NCBI GenBank assembly: GCA_016938615.1
Contig: JAFGUH010000017.1
Span: forward strand, 1 to 50,170
Reading direction: 5' to 3'
From: Halothiobacillaceae bacterium
GTDB lineage: Bacteria > Pseudomonadota > Gammaproteobacteria > Halothiobacillales > Halothiobacillaceae
DNA: 50,170 nt
Part shown: in pieces, positions 9,349 through 19,678 of the stretch
Numbering within the stretch: the first letter of the stretch is position 1
Layout: each line of letters opens with the position of its first letter
Made by a program: the position numbers and the translations under genes
The notes under the pieces: model-generated
The model's input: the letters and a program-made list of their open reading frames with translations, nothing else
Told to the model about the DNA's origin: nothing
Database searches by the model: none

Positions 9349-9381
9349 CATCGACGCCCGCGCGTGCCCGTCCGAGAGTGG

Positions 9382-9407
9382 TTGACGGTCACCCTAGCCC
9401 CTATATT
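9382..9407 (+). promoter_or_regulatory. Weak candidate promoter for the penicillin-binding protein gene
   Basis: TTGACG followed by TATATT, but the spacer is only 14 bases, below the usual 16-18, and the ATG follows at 9419 leaving almost no leader. I see no better promoter in the intergenic region and no ribosome site before the ATG. Confidence 0.25.
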
Positions 9408-9418
9408 TCGCGATCCAA

Positions 9419-11797
9419 ATGAAGCTTATCAAGATTATTACCTTTCTGGTCGGCTTAGGCCTGATCATCGGTCTCGCTGGCCTTGGTGTGCTGTATCACA
9501 TATACAACACGCAACTGCCTGGCATCGACGAATTGGGCAAGGTGCACTACCAGATGCCCATGCGGATCCACGACCGCGAGGGTGGGGTGATTGCGGAGTA
9601 CGGCAACCAGCGCCGGTTCCCGGTTACCTTCGACGAGATTCCGCCGTTGGTGGTCGATGCGTTCGTCGCCGCCGAGGACGATCGGTTCTTCGAGCACGTC
9701 GGTGTCGATTTCATCGGCCTGGCGCGCGCCGCCATCGAACTGGTTCGCACCGGCGAGAAGTCGCAGGGGGGCTCGACCATCACCATGCAGGTGGCCCGCA
9801 ACTTCTACCTGGGGCGCGAGAAGACCTATACCCGGAAGTTCTACGAGGTCCTGCTGGCGATCAAGATCGATCGCACCTTCAGCAAGGAAGAAATCCTCTC
9901 GCTCTACCTGAACAAGATCTTCATGGGGCACCGCGCCTACGGCGTCAAGGCGGCGGCGCAGGTCTACTTCGACAAATCGTTGCCGGAACTGACCGTGGCC
10001 GAGGCCGCGATGCTTGCCGCGCTGCCCAAGGCCCCCTCGACCACCAATCCGGTCACCAACCCGGACCGGGCCCTGGCTCGCCGGGCCTATGTGCTGGGCC
10101 GGATGCTCAAGCTGGGCATGATCGACCAGCCGACCTTCGACCGGGCGATGAGCGAGCCGCTGCCGGGGAAACTGTTCACCTCGGCCGATATCGTCACGCA
10201 AGCACCCTACGCGGCCGAGATGGCTCGTAGTGAGCAGGTCGCGCGCTTCGGTGACGAGGCCTATCAAAGGGGCCTAAACGTGCACACGAGTATCGATCCG
10301 GTTGCCCAGGCCGCGGCGCGGCGCGCCCTGCGTTCGGCCTTGATCGCCTACGATCGCCGTCATGGCTACCGCGGCCCCGAAGCGGACTGGAGCGACATGC
10401 TCGACGACCGCGACGCGCTGACGAAGCGCCTGGCGGGAACGTCGTCCGTCGGCGGTCTGTTGCCGGCATTCGTGCTCTCGGTCTCGGCCGACGAGGCCAC
10501 CCTCTTGGTCGGTGACGGCCGGGGCGAGGCCAGCGTGGGCCTGGATGCAGTCGATTGGGCCTGTGAGTATCGGAGTGTCGATCGATGCGGTTCGAAGCCG
10601 AAGGCCGTCGACGATGTGCTCTCAGCGGGTGATCTCGTGCGGGTCGAAGCGATCGAGACTGAGGATGAGGCCCGCTATCGCCTCGCCCAGATCCCGGAGG
10701 TGACCGGGGCGTTCGTGGCGCTCGAGCCGTCCACTGGCGCGATCCGAGCGATGGTGGGTGGGTTCGACTTCTTCCACGACAGCCAATACAACAATGTTAC
10801 GCAGGCCGAGCGGCAGCCCGGCTCAGGGTTCAAGCCCTACCTTTACTCGGCTGCCCTCAATCACGGCTTTACCTGGGCGAGCCTGATCAATGACTCGCCC
10901 GTGGTCATCGAGGACGGCGTGCGTGCGGGGATCGACTGGCGGCCGAGCAATTACGGCCGCAGTTTTGGCGGGATGCGGCGCATGCGCGATGCCCTGACCC
11001 ACTCGGTGAACCTGGTGTCGATTCGTCTGGCGCGCGCCGTGACCCCCCGGGGCGTGCTCGAGTACGCCGGGCGGTTCGGCCTCCCGGTGGATTCCTGGAA
11101 GCCGACGCTGTCGATGGCCTTGGGCAGTTACAGCCTGACTCCCCTCGATCAGGCGACGGGTTTTTCCGTATTCGCCAACGGGGGCTACCGCGTGTCGCCC
11201 TACCTGGTCACCGAGGTGGGCAACCCCGACGAGGGCGTGGTCTATTCGCACCCGGCAGTGAGCTTGTGCGACGACTGTTCAGCACAGACGGCCGACTCCA
11301 GTCTCGCGCCCCGTGTGATAACTGCCGAGAACGCGTTCCTGATGCGCTCGGGGCTAAAGAGCGTCATCCGCGAAGGGACGGGGCGACGGGCGTGGCGGGC
11401 GCTCGAGCGCGGCGACATCGGCGGCAAGACGGGCACCACCAACGACCAGCGCGACGCCTGGTTCTCCGGCTTCGGGCCGGGCTGGGTTGGTGTGGCCTGG
11501 GTCGGGTTCGCCGATAATGGCGAGCTGGGGCGTCGCGAGACCGGTGGTCGGGCCGCGCTGCCGATGTGGATCGACTTCATGCGTGACGTGTTGCCTGCGC
11601 CGACCGAGGCCGAGCAGCCCCCGGACGGGATCGTGACTGCCTGGATCGATTCCGAGACGGGCAAGCGCGTTCCCGAGGGGAATCCGGGCGCGATCCGCGA
11701 GTATTTTGACACGACCAATCCGCGTGCTGAACTGCCCGAGAAGGATTCTGCGGCGGCCTCCGGTACTTCGCGCGAGGTGATCGATAGCCTGTTCTGA
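9419..11797 (+). CDS. mrcA: Class A penicillin-binding protein 1A (transglycosylase/transpeptidase)
   Basis: Bifunctional peptidoglycan synthase anchored in the inner membrane. 792 residues: membrane segment about 5-28; glycosyltransferase 51 domain about 50-230 with the catalytic AAEDDRFFEH, QGGSTITMQVARN and LYLNKIFMG motifs; an intervening OB-like insert about 300-430; transpeptidase domain with the active serine in GSGFK (about residue 468), THSVN (SxN, about 530) and GGKTGTTN (KTG, about 671). Length matches PBP1A. It is divergent from pilM, the conserved ponA/pilM arrangement. No ribosome site is obvious before the ATG; the first Met of the membrane segment was taken as start. Confidence 0.96.
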   Translation: MKLIKIITFLVGLGLIIGLAGLGVLYHIYNTQLPGIDELGKVHYQMPMRIHDREGGVIAEYGNQRRFPVTFDEIPPLVVDAFVAAEDDRFFEHVGVDFIGLARAAIELVRTGEKSQGGSTITMQVARNFYLGREKTYTRKFYEVLLAIKIDRTFSKEEILSLYLNKIFMGHRAYGVKAAAQVYFDKSLPELTVAEAAMLAALPKAPSTTNPVTNPDRALARRAYVLGRMLKLGMIDQPTFDRAMSEPLPGKLFTSADIVTQAPYAAEMARSEQVARFGDEAYQRGLNVHTSIDPVAQAAARRALRSALIAYDRRHGYRGPEADWSDMLDDRDALTKRLAGTSSVGGLLPAFVLSVSADEATLLVGDGRGEASVGLDAVDWACEYRSVDRCGSKPKAVDDVLSAGDLVRVEAIETEDEARYRLAQIPEVTGAFVALEPSTGAIRAMVGGFDFFHDSQYNNVTQAERQPGSGFKPYLYSAALNHGFTWASLINDSPVVIEDGVRAGIDWRPSNYGRSFGGMRRMRDALTHSVNLVSIRLARAVTPRGVLEYAGRFGLPVDSWKPTLSMALGSYSLTPLDQATGFSVFANGGYRVSPYLVTEVGNPDEGVVYSHPAVSLCDDCSAQTADSSLAPRVITAENAFLMRSGLKSVIREGTGRRAWRALERGDIGGKTGTTNDQRDAWFSGFGPGWVGVAWVGFADNGELGRRETGGRAALPMWIDFMRDVLPAPTEAEQPPDGIVTAWIDSETGKRVPEGNPGAIREYFDTTNPRAELPEKDSAAASGTSREVIDSLF

Positions 11798-11868
11798 CCA
11801 ACGTGCCGGCGGCATGCCCGCCCGGCCGTGGGCAGGGGGCTGTCGGAGGGAATTCCCAGGAGGATGTG

Positions 11869-12474
11869 ATGGGCCCGGCTTCTCTAGAGGTGTTGCGTTC
11901 GGCGGCTCGCGAGGCTGCCGATGCGCCAGGGAAATCGCTGCGCGATTCGCTGGAGTCCGCGGCACGATCGGTGGGCGAGTCACTCGATGCTCGGTTCCTG
12001 GCGGCCGATCTCGACCGGCTGGAGCGGGAGTTGACCCGCTATCGTGCGACTTTCCGTCCGGCGCAGGACGAACGACTGCTCGAACTGCGCCGGGCGGCGC
12101 TCGAGGCGATGGGGTTTTTCTCGGCGTTCCGGCCCCGGCTGGTGGGTGATGTGCTTGCCGGCACCGCCGACGCGTACTCGGCCATCGTGCTGCAGTTGTT
12201 CGCCCCGACGCCCGAGGTGGTGATGCGGTACCTGCTGGCCCGCGATATTCCCTTCGAGGAATCCGAGACCAGCTACGATTACGGCCAGGGTCGCAGCGAG
12301 CGTGTTTCGGTCTTCGCCTTCGTGGCGGGAGGGGAGCAGGTGGTGCTGGAAGTATTCCCCGAGAACCGCATTAGAGAGACGCCGATCGGCCCCGGCGGGG
12401 CCCGGTTGCGTCGTGCGTCCAGGCGCCAGGTCCAGGCGCTGATCGAGGGCGAGACAGACGCCCACCTGAAATGA
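11869..12474 (+). CDS. Conserved hypothetical protein
   Basis: A soluble 201-residue protein that I cannot name. I chose the ATG at 11869 because AGGAGG lies 5 bases upstream; the frame is open further upstream but without a good signal. The N-terminal half is helical and Arg/Glu-rich; the C-terminal half has FFSAFRPRLVGDVLAGTADAYSAI, VVMRYLLARDIPFEE and LEVFPENRIRETP, a pattern I associate with uncharacterised, possibly nucleotidyltransferase-like proteins in beta- and gammaproteobacteria. That resemblance is an impression, not a domain call. It lies 71 bases after the PBP gene and ends at a shared terminator. Confidence 0.75.
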   Translation: MGPASLEVLRSAAREAADAPGKSLRDSLESAARSVGESLDARFLAADLDRLERELTRYRATFRPAQDERLLELRRAALEAMGFFSAFRPRLVGDVLAGTADAYSAIVLQLFAPTPEVVMRYLLARDIPFEESETSYDYGQGRSERVSVFAFVAGGEQVVLEVFPENRIRETPIGPGGARLRRASRRQVQALIEGETDAHLK

Positions 12475-12476
12475 GA

Positions 12477-12503
12477 AACGCCCCCGATGTCGGGGGCGTT
12501 CTT
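12477..12503. terminator. Bidirectional terminator between converging genes
   Basis: ACGCCCCCGA, loop TG, TCGGGGGCGT: a very stable perfect hairpin with short T runs on both sides, placed between the hypothetical gene ending at 12474 (plus) and hemE ending at 12522 (minus). Likely serves both. Confidence 0.75.
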
Positions 12504-12521
12504 GCGTGCGGGGACGGTGAT

Positions 12522-13586
12522 TCAGTCCCGGGCGCTTAGGCGATGCACCGCGTCGACCAGCACCTTGACCTTGTCCGGGTCCACATGCTGATGGATGCCG
12601 TGGCCGAGGTTGAAGACATGTCCGGGGTTGGGGCCGAATTCCTCGAGGATACGGGCAACCTCGCGCTCGATCACGGCGTCCGGGGCATAGAGCACGCTCG
12701 GGTCGAGATTGCCTTGCAGGGCGACGCGATCACCGACCCGCTCGCGGATGGTGTCGAGATTCACGGTCCAGTCCAGGCCGATGCCGTCGGCGCCGGTGTC
12801 CGCGATCCAGGAGGCCCACTGGCCACCGCCCTTCGTGAACAGCGTGACGGGCACGTAGCTGCCGTCCGGACGTTCGCGCTTCAGTCCGTCGACGATGCGC
12901 TGCATGTACTGCAGCGAGAAATCGCGATAGTCGTGTGGGGCGAGCACGCCGCCCCAGGTGTCGAACACCATCAGTGCCTGGGCGCCGGCCTCGATCTGGG
13001 CGTTGAGGTAGTCGGTGACCGCGTCGGCCAGCCGACCGAGCAGGTCGTGGGCCGCCTTCGGATCGCTATAGACCAGGCCTTTCACCTTGGCGAAGTCCTT
13101 GGTGCCACTGCCTTCGACCATGTAGGTCGCGAGCGTCCACGGGCTGCCGGTAAAGCCGATCAACGGGACGCGGCCGTCTAGGGCCTTGCGGATGGTGGAC
13201 ACGGCGTTCATCACGTAGCCGAGGTCCGAGTCCATGTCCGGCTTGGGCAGGCGCGCGATGTCGGCAGCCGAACGCACGGGGCGCTCGAACACCGGGCCTT
13301 CGCCCTTGATGAACGTCAGCCCGAGTCCCATCGCGTCCGGAATGGTGAGGATGTCGGAGAACAGGATCGCCGCGTCGAGGTCATAGCGTTCCAACGGCTG
13401 GAGCGTGACCTCGCAGGCCAGGTCCGCCGAGCGGCACAGGTCCATGAAGCTGCCGGCGCGCTCGCGGGTGGCACGGTACTCCGGGAGGTAACGGCCCGCC
13501 TGGCGCATGATCCAGATCGGGGTGCGGTCCACCGGCTGGCGTGCAAGCGCGCGCAGCAGGCGATCGTTCTGCAGGTCGGCGGTCAT
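12522..13586 (-). CDS. hemE: Uroporphyrinogen decarboxylase
   Basis: Converts uroporphyrinogen III to coproporphyrinogen III in haem synthesis. The 354-residue protein begins with the invariant [21 protein letters not shown] signature (substrate-binding Arg residues) and contains [14 protein letters not shown] with the catalytic Asp, [24 protein letters not shown] and the C-terminal [12 protein letters not shown]. Length is standard. It starts 4 bases after the gltD stop, so the two are likely one transcript. A supply of haem fits the many c- and b-type cytochromes encoded nearby, but no direct link is shown. Confidence 0.97.
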   Translation of the reverse strand: MTADLQNDRLLRALARQPVDRTPIWIMRQAGRYLPEYRATRERAGSFMDLCRSADLACEVTLQPLERYDLDAAILFSDILTIPDAMGLGLTFIKGEGPVFERPVRSAADIARLPKPDMDSDLGYVMNAVSTIRKALDGRVPLIGFTGSPWTLATYMVEGSGTKDFAKVKGLVYSDPKAAHDLLGRLADAVTDYLNAQIEAGAQALMVFDTWGGVLAPHDYRDFSLQYMQRIVDGLKRERPDGSYVPVTLFTKGGGQWASWIADTGADGIGLDWTVNLDTIRERVGDRVALQGNLDPSVLYAPDAVIEREVARILEEFGPNPGHVFNLGHGIHQHVDPDKVKVLVDAVHRLSARD

Positions 13587-13590
13587 GGGC

Positions 13591-15081
<1,491 letters not shown>

Positions 15082-15531
15082 TCAGGCCGAAAGACGGTGG
15101 CGGACGGCCTGGCTGACGACCGACATGTCGGCGCGACCAGCCAGGCGTTCGCGGGCGGCCTTCATCACGGCGCCCATCTGGCTGAGTTCGCTGGCCTGTT
15201 CGGCAGCGATGATCTCGGCCACCGCGGCCTCGATTTCCTGGTCGGAAAGCTGCTGAGGAAGGTAGGTCTCGATGACGGCCAAGTCGGCCTCCTCGACGGC
15301 CTTGAGGTCGTCACGGCCGGCCGATTCGTATTGTGCGATCGACTCGCGGCGCTGCTTGGCCTGCTTGGTCAGGATCGCCATGGTCTCGTCGTCCGAGACC
15401 TCGCGGCGTTCGTCGATCTCCCGCTGCTTTATCGCGGCGATCAGCATGCGGATCGTGGCCAGGCGTGGTTTGTCGCCGGCCTTCATCGCCGTTTTCATGT
15501 CGGCAGTCAGACGCGCCTTGATCGTGTCCAT
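15082..15531 (-). CDS. yqeY: GatB/YqeY-domain protein
   Basis: 149-residue soluble helical protein of the YqeY family, related to the tail domain of the GatB amidotransferase subunit. Motifs seen: TIRMLIAAIKQREID in the N-terminal half and LPQQLSDQEIEAAVAEII plus MGAVMKAARERLAGRADMSVVS in the C-terminal half. The exact function is unknown; binding to tRNA or a role in amidation is suggested from homology only. It lies 25 bases downstream of rpsU, its usual partner. dnaG and rpoD, which often come next, are absent; gltD follows instead. Confidence 0.92.
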   Translation of the reverse strand: MDTIKARLTADMKTAMKAGDKPRLATIRMLIAAIKQREIDERREVSDDETMAILTKQAKQRRESIAQYESAGRDDLKAVEEADLAVIETYLPQQLSDQEIEAAVAEIIAAEQASELSQMGAVMKAARERLAGRADMSVVSQAVRHRLSA

Positions 15532-15556
15532 GTGGATCGGTTCGTCCAGTCGCCTA

Positions 15557-15772
15557 TCAGTACAGGCGGACCCGACGAGCCTGTTCCTTGGAAAGCCGCT
15601 TCTGGTTGCGCTTCACGGCCGCCGCGGCCTTGCGCTTGCGGGCTGCCGTCGGCTTCTCGTAATACTCACGCTCGCGCATTTCGCTGATGATGCCGGCTTT
15701 CTCGCAGGAACGCTTGAAACGACGAACGGCTACCTCGAAGGGCTCGTTTTCCCGAACACGTACAGAAGGCAT
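15557..15772 (-). CDS. rpsU: 30S ribosomal protein S21
   Basis: 71-residue basic protein of the small ribosomal subunit ([19 protein letters not shown]...), with the Lys/Arg-rich [15 protein letters not shown] tail. I start it at the ATG ending at 15772, preceded by GAGGTGG at good spacing; the longer open frame upstream is leader. It is divergent from tsaD, the conserved arrangement in gammaproteobacteria. A strong promoter candidate lies at 15850-15877, giving a leader of roughly 70 bases. Confidence 0.98.
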   Translation of the reverse strand: MPSVRVRENEPFEVAVRRFKRSCEKAGIISEMREREYYEKPTAARKRKAAAAVKRNQKRLSKEQARRVRLY

Positions 15773-15849
15773 GAATGTGTTCCACCTCGTTGAATTGAAA
15801 CTGAAATATCTGGCTTCGGGCCCAAGCGGCCCAAAATAAAAGGTGTTGT

Positions 15850-15877
15850 AGTATAAAGCGTTGCCCGCGCTGTGCAA
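15850..15877 (-). promoter_or_regulatory. Strong candidate sigma-70 promoter for rpsU
   Basis: On the minus strand TTGCAC, 16-base spacer, TATACT: 4/6 and 5/6 matches with good spacing. It is followed by an A/T-rich start region (TTTTATTTT) and lies about 80 bases before the rpsU ATG. One of the clearest promoters in the window. Confidence 0.65.
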
Positions 15878-15918
15878 GAGGCGGATTGTCATCCCCTTGC
15901 CGATGCACCCGGCCCATG

Positions 15919-15944
15919 TTCTTGGCCTGCGTTCTTGGCCTGCG
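15919..15944 (+). repeat. Tandem 13-base duplication upstream of tsaD
   Basis: TTCTTGGCCTGCG occurs twice with no gap, in the rpsU/tsaD divergent region. It looks like a recent short tandem duplication; no function is evident. Confidence 0.9.
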
Positions 15945-15990
15945 TTCCCGCGGCAATCACCCTGTCCTCATATAATAAGGAGTATGAAGC

Positions 15991-17010
15991 GTGCGCGTAC
16001 TGGCGGTCGAAAGTTCCTGTGACGAGACGGCGCTGGCCGTCTACGACGGTCGGCAGGGTCGATTGCTGGCCCATCGGGTGCATTCGCAGACCGACGTGCA
16101 TGCCGCCTACGGCGGCGTGGTCCCGGAACTTGCCGCGCGCGACCACATGCGTCGGCTGCCGATTCTGGCGCGCGAGACGATGGCCGATGCAGGCATCGGT
16201 TTTGATGCGCTCGACGGGGTGGCCTATACGGCCGGGCCCGGCTTGGCCGGGGCGTTGATGACCGGTGCGGCCTTCGCCAAGGGCGTGGCCGCCGCATGGG
16301 GGTTGCCGGCGCTCGCAGTCAATCACCTCGAGGGGCATATCCTCGCCCCGCTCCTGGGTGCCGAGCCCCCGTCGTTCCCGTTCCTGGCCCTGCTCGTGTC
16401 GGGAGGCCACAGCCAGATCATCGAGGCGCGCGCGGTGGGCGACTACCGTCTGCTGGGCGAGAGCATCGACGATGCCATTGGCGAGGCCTTCGACAAGTCG
16501 GCCAAACTGATGGGGTTGGGTTATCCCGGCGGCGCGGCGCTCTCGCGGCTCGCCGAGCAGGGTGACCCGGCAGCGATTCCGTTCACCCGCCCCATGGTCA
16601 ATCGTCCCGGCCTGGAGTTGAGCTTCAGCGGCTTGAAAACCGCGGTGGCGAATGCGATCGCCGCCGGGAACGCCCATCACGACGTGGCGGCCTCGTTCGA
16701 GCGCACCGTGGTAGAGACTCTGGCGATCAAGCTTGAACGAGCCCTCGATCAGATCGGCCTGGATCGGCTGGTGGTGGCCGGCGGCGTGGCGGCCAATGGC
16801 CCGCTACGGCGACGCCTCGCGACCCTGATGGCGGAGCGGGGCGGCCGGGTGTTCTTCCCCGAGATCGCCTTGTGCACCGACAACGCCGCGATGATCGCGC
16901 TGGCGGGGTCTCTGCGATTGATGGCGGGCGAGCGAGATACCTCGGTGGGCTTCTCGGTGCGCCCGCGTTGGCCGCTCGATGGGCTCAAACGCCCCGGTCA
17001 GGCGGCCTGA
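15991..17010 (+). CDS. tsaD: tRNA N6-adenosine threonylcarbamoyltransferase
   Basis: Transfers threonylcarbamoyl to A37 of tRNAs that read ANN codons, with TsaB and TsaE. The 339-residue ASKHA-fold protein has the family hallmarks: [16 protein letters not shown] at the N-terminus, the metal-binding [13 protein letters not shown], the [18 protein letters not shown] segment and [14 protein letters not shown] take the GTG at 15991 as the start: AAGGAG lies 8 bases upstream and the protein then opens at the conserved MRVLAVESS. An overlapping ATG upstream is out of frame. A TATAAT sits at 15971-15976 but without a good -35. Converges on plsY with 12 bases between stops. Confidence 0.97.
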   Translation: MRVLAVESSCDETALAVYDGRQGRLLAHRVHSQTDVHAAYGGVVPELAARDHMRRLPILARETMADAGIGFDALDGVAYTAGPGLAGALMTGAAFAKGVAAAWGLPALAVNHLEGHILAPLLGAEPPSFPFLALLVSGGHSQIIEARAVGDYRLLGESIDDAIGEAFDKSAKLMGLGYPGGAALSRLAEQGDPAAIPFTRPMVNRPGLELSFSGLKTAVANAIAAGNAHHDVAASFERTVVETLAIKLERALDQIGLDRLVVAGGVAANGPLRRRLATLMAERGGRVFFPEIALCTDNAAMIALAGSLRLMAGERDTSVGFSVRPRWPLDGLKRPGQAA

Positions 17011-17022
17011 TTGCGGCGGGGC

Positions 17023-17682
17023 TTATTCGGACGGCTTGGGTTTTCGCTTGGGTTTCGGTTTGGATTCGGGCGCCTTTTCGCCGATGCGCGGTTCCTCGCC
17101 GTGGATCAGTCGACGAATGTTGCCGTGATGACGCAGGATCAACAGCAGGGCCATGATCGACACGGCCAGGGCGATGAACGGTGGCGAGAGCAGCGTCGCG
17201 AGGGCCGCGGAGACCACTGCGGCGAAAAGCGCGGATAGCGACGAATAGCGTGTCGCCCAGGCGGCACTCAGCCAGCCGACGACCGCGACTACGCCGATCA
17301 GCGGAGCCATCGCCAGCATTGCCCCGGCGGCTGTCGCCACCCCCTTGCCGCCCTTGAATGCGAAGAAAACCGGGAACAGGTGGCCGAGGAAGGCGAACAG
17401 GCCGGCGATCCCCATGGCTGCGGTCCGGTCCGGATCGGTGAGCAGCGTGCCGGCGACCACCACGGGCAGCAACCCCTTGAGCAGGTCGCCGACTAACGTG
17501 ACAATGGCCGCCTTTTTCCCGCCCAGTCGCAGCACGTTCGTGGCGCCCGGGTTGCCCGAGCCCGCCGATCGCGGGTCGGGTAGGCCTAGCAGCTTCGCGG
17601 TAATCACCGCGGTGGACAACGAGCCGACCAGATAGGCGGCAAGGGCAACGAGGAGCAGCGTGGGCCAGTCGAGGGCAGTCAA
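17023..17682 (-). CDS. plsY: Acyl-phosphate:glycerol-3-phosphate acyltransferase
   Basis: Membrane enzyme that makes lysophosphatidic acid from acyl-phosphate and glycerol 3-phosphate. About 219 residues with several membrane segments and the PlsY motifs GSLSTAVITAKLLGLPDPRSAGSGNPGA (split: the SGNPGATN loop is diagnostic), HLFPVFFAFKGGKGVAT and a final RHHGNI. The frame continues upstream through repeat copy B with no resemblance to PlsY; no ATG or GTG lies near the expected start, so the TTG at 17682 (protein LTALDWPTLL) is my choice. The C-terminus carries an unusual basic tail, KPKPKRKPKPSE. Confidence 0.92.
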   Translation of the reverse strand: MTALDWPTLLLVALAAYLVGSLSTAVITAKLLGLPDPRSAGSGNPGATNVLRLGGKKAAIVTLVGDLLKGLLPVVVAGTLLTDPDRTAAMGIAGLFAFLGHLFPVFFAFKGGKGVATAAGAMLAMAPLIGVVAVVGWLSAAWATRYSSLSALFAAVVSAALATLLSPPFIALAVSIMALLLILRHHGNIRRLIHGEEPRIGEKAPESKPKPKRKPKPSE

Positions 17683-17752
17683 GGGGTGTCCCGGTGATTG
17701 AATGGGTCGGGCATTATCGCGGGCGAAGCGGTCGGCAGCAAATGCTGTGCCC

Positions 17753-18034
17753 AGGGAAACTCTGCACGAATCGATGGAGCCTCTGGCTCGCGGGTTTGTT
17801 CGCTTTTCTGGCGCCGGCTCGAAGACGGGGCCAAGGCAATTACTCGGGCCCGTCGAGAGGCGGCTTTGCGGCGTGCGGGCAAACCCGCGAGCCCCATCCG
17901 GGCGGTTCGCCGGGGGCTGATCTGCGGCGAAGCCGCGTGTGCGAATGGCGAGGCCCATTCACGGCACACCGCGCCTTGCATCTGGACCCTTGGCGGTCTC
18001 GCAGAGACACTATCGATTCGTGCAGAGTTTCCCT
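17753..18034 (+). repeat. Structured intergenic repeat, copy B (full length)
   Basis: A 282-base copy lying between the divergent plsY and esterase genes. Its ends are a perfect 23-base inverted repeat (17753-17775 and 18012-18034, starting AGGGAAACTCTGCACG). Inside, GGCTCGCGGGTTTG (17785-17798) is perfectly complementary to CAAACCCGCGAGCC (17880-17893), with a nested GACGGGGCC...GGGCCCGTC stem. Both ends carry GGGAAAC where most copies have GGGAACC. No gene is encoded. Confidence 0.92.
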
Positions 18035-18055
18035 AGCGGGTCTCGGGGATGGGCG

Positions 18056-18751
18056 GTGAGCAAGATTGCATCAACGATGTCGGATGGCTCGACCCGCCCG
18101 ATCGAGATCGGCATGGTCTCGGGGTGGTCGTATTCGGAGTCGGTCTTCGACCCGCTGCGGCGAGAACTGCCGAACGTCTCCACCGTGGCCTACGACTGGT
18201 CGTGCTTTGCCGCGCAATGGCTGGACGATGCGCCGCAGGGGGCTCGGCCGGAGCCGGACGCATGGCTCGGTTGGTCGCTGGGCGGGGCCTTGTTGCTCGA
18301 GGCGCTGCGTCGTGGCCGAATCGCGCCCGAGCGCCTGATTCTTCTCAATGCCACGCCCCGGTTTCTCGACGCGCCGGGTTGGCGCGGCGTGCCGGAGCCC
18401 GAGTGGCGGGCGTTGCGACGGGCCGTGGTCCGTGATCCTGAGCCAGCCGTCTCCGCGTTCCGGCGCCGATTCGAGTTGCCGAATCCTGTTGATGGATCGT
18501 CTCGCCGCGCCGAACTGGCGGACGTGAGTGGGCTCGACTGGTTGGCCCGGCTTGATTTGCGATCCTGGTTGCAGGAGGTGGCAACACCGGTCGAATGCTG
18601 GCTGGCTCCGGACGACCCGTTGGTGCCGGCCGACTGGCCCTCGCGACTGGCGTTGTCGTTGCAGGTCCGTTGTCATCGTCTCCCCGGTCGCGGGCACGCC
18701 TCGTGGTGGCATCGGCCGGCCGAGCTTGCCGCGCGCTTGTCGGATCGCTGA
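18056..18751 (+). CDS. Alpha/beta hydrolase, probable pimeloyl-ACP methyl ester esterase (BioH-like)
   Basis: About 231 residues with an alpha/beta-hydrolase layout: nucleophile elbow GWSLGG, acid in APDDPLVP and histidine in GRGHASWW, giving a full Ser-Asp-His triad. It lies 81 bases upstream of bioC, so removal of the methyl group from pimeloyl-ACP methyl ester in biotin synthesis is the likely role. The sequence around the oxyanion region (MVSGWSYSESVF) differs from classical BioH, so it may be another of the interchangeable esterase types. Start uncertain: GTG at 18056 follows a G-rich stretch; ATG at 18077 is the alternative. The open frame runs back into repeat copy B but that part is not protein-like. 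Confidence 0.7.
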   Translation: MSKIASTMSDGSTRPIEIGMVSGWSYSESVFDPLRRELPNVSTVAYDWSCFAAQWLDDAPQGARPEPDAWLGWSLGGALLLEALRRGRIAPERLILLNATPRFLDAPGWRGVPEPEWRALRRAVVRDPEPAVSAFRRRFELPNPVDGSSRRAELADVSGLDWLARLDLRSWLQEVATPVECWLAPDDPLVPADWPSRLALSLQVRCHRLPGRGHASWWHRPAELAARLSDR

Positions 18752-18798
18752 GCGGTGTCCGGCCAACTGATGAAATCACGACCCCCGAACCCCTTAAT

Positions 18799-18820
18799 TT
18801 ACTGAGCGATTACTGAGCGA
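18799..18820 (+). repeat. Tandem 11-base duplication before bioC
   Basis: TTACTGAGCGA occurs twice in direct tandem, ending 12 bases before the bioC ATG and within the likely ribosome-binding region. It could affect translation initiation; no regulator site is recognised. Confidence 0.85.
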
Positions 18821-18832
18821 CCATCGTCTGTC

Positions 18833-19678
18833 ATGTCCTCCTTGCCTTCCTTCGACCAACGCCGCGTACGCGAGCGATTCAATCGGGCCGCGAGCGACTA
18901 TGACCGCCACGCGGCAGTCCAGCGCGAGATCGGTGAACGGCTGGACGAGCGTTTCGGCTGGTTGAAGCTCGAGCCCGCCCGAATCCTCGACCTGGGGGCT
19001 GGCACCGGCCAGATGGTGCGCGCCATGCAGCAGCGCTACCCGAAGGCCGAGGTGATCGGGCTGGATCTTGCCGACCGGATGCTGCGGCGGTTGCCCCGTC
19101 GTCGCTGGTGGTCGCCCCGGCGCCTTGGCGTTGCCGCGGACATGCACAGCCTGCCGTTTTTCGGCGGTTGCATGGACGCGGTGGTCTCCAATTTCGCCGT
19201 TCAGTGGAGCGATCGGCCCGCGGCACTATTCGCGGAGGTGTCGCGGGTGATGGCGTCGGGGGCGCCGTTTGCGTTCACCACTCTCGGGCCCGATAGCCTG
19301 ATCGAGGTCCGCCGGGCGTGGGCCGCCGTGGATCCCTCTCCGCACGTGCATGCCTTCCTCGACATGCATGACCTGGGCGATGCGCTGGTCGGCGCCATGC
19401 TGGCCGATCCGGTCATGGACCGGGAAACGATCACCGTGACCTACCCGAGCGTCGATGCCCTGCTTGGCGATCTGCGTGGGCTGGGTGTGGGAAATGCCCA
19501 GTCGGGACGAGCGCGCGGCATGACCGGCGCGCAGGCCTGGCGCCGGTTCCGGGCGGCACTGGCCGACCAGGCGGTCGACGGGCGAATCCCGCTCAGTTAC
19601 GAGATTGTCTACGGTTTGGCCTGGGGCACCGGTGTCTCGCCCGTTGCCGAGTCGGCCCATGGAATGGTGGGGCCGTGA
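18833..19678 (+). CDS. bioC: Malonyl-ACP O-methyltransferase
   Basis: SAM-dependent methyltransferase that starts the pimelate part of biotin synthesis by methylating malonyl-ACP. 281 residues: the N-terminal VRERFNRAASDYDRHAAVQREIG segment characteristic of BioC, SAM motif I ILDLGAGTGQM, GLDLADRML, then DAVVSNFAVQWSD and a C-terminal half with FTTLGPDSLIEVRRAW and FLDMHDLGDAL. Length is slightly above the E. coli protein. Its neighbour is the BioH-like esterase; no other bio genes are visible, so the main bio operon must be elsewhere. Confidence 0.93.
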   Translation: MSSLPSFDQRRVRERFNRAASDYDRHAAVQREIGERLDERFGWLKLEPARILDLGAGTGQMVRAMQQRYPKAEVIGLDLADRMLRRLPRRRWWSPRRLGVAADMHSLPFFGGCMDAVVSNFAVQWSDRPAALFAEVSRVMASGAPFAFTTLGPDSLIEVRRAWAAVDPSPHVHAFLDMHDLGDALVGAMLADPVMDRETITVTYPSVDALLGDLRGLGVGNAQSGRARGMTGAQAWRRFRAALADQAVDGRIPLSYEIVYGLAWGTGVSPVAESAHGMVGP

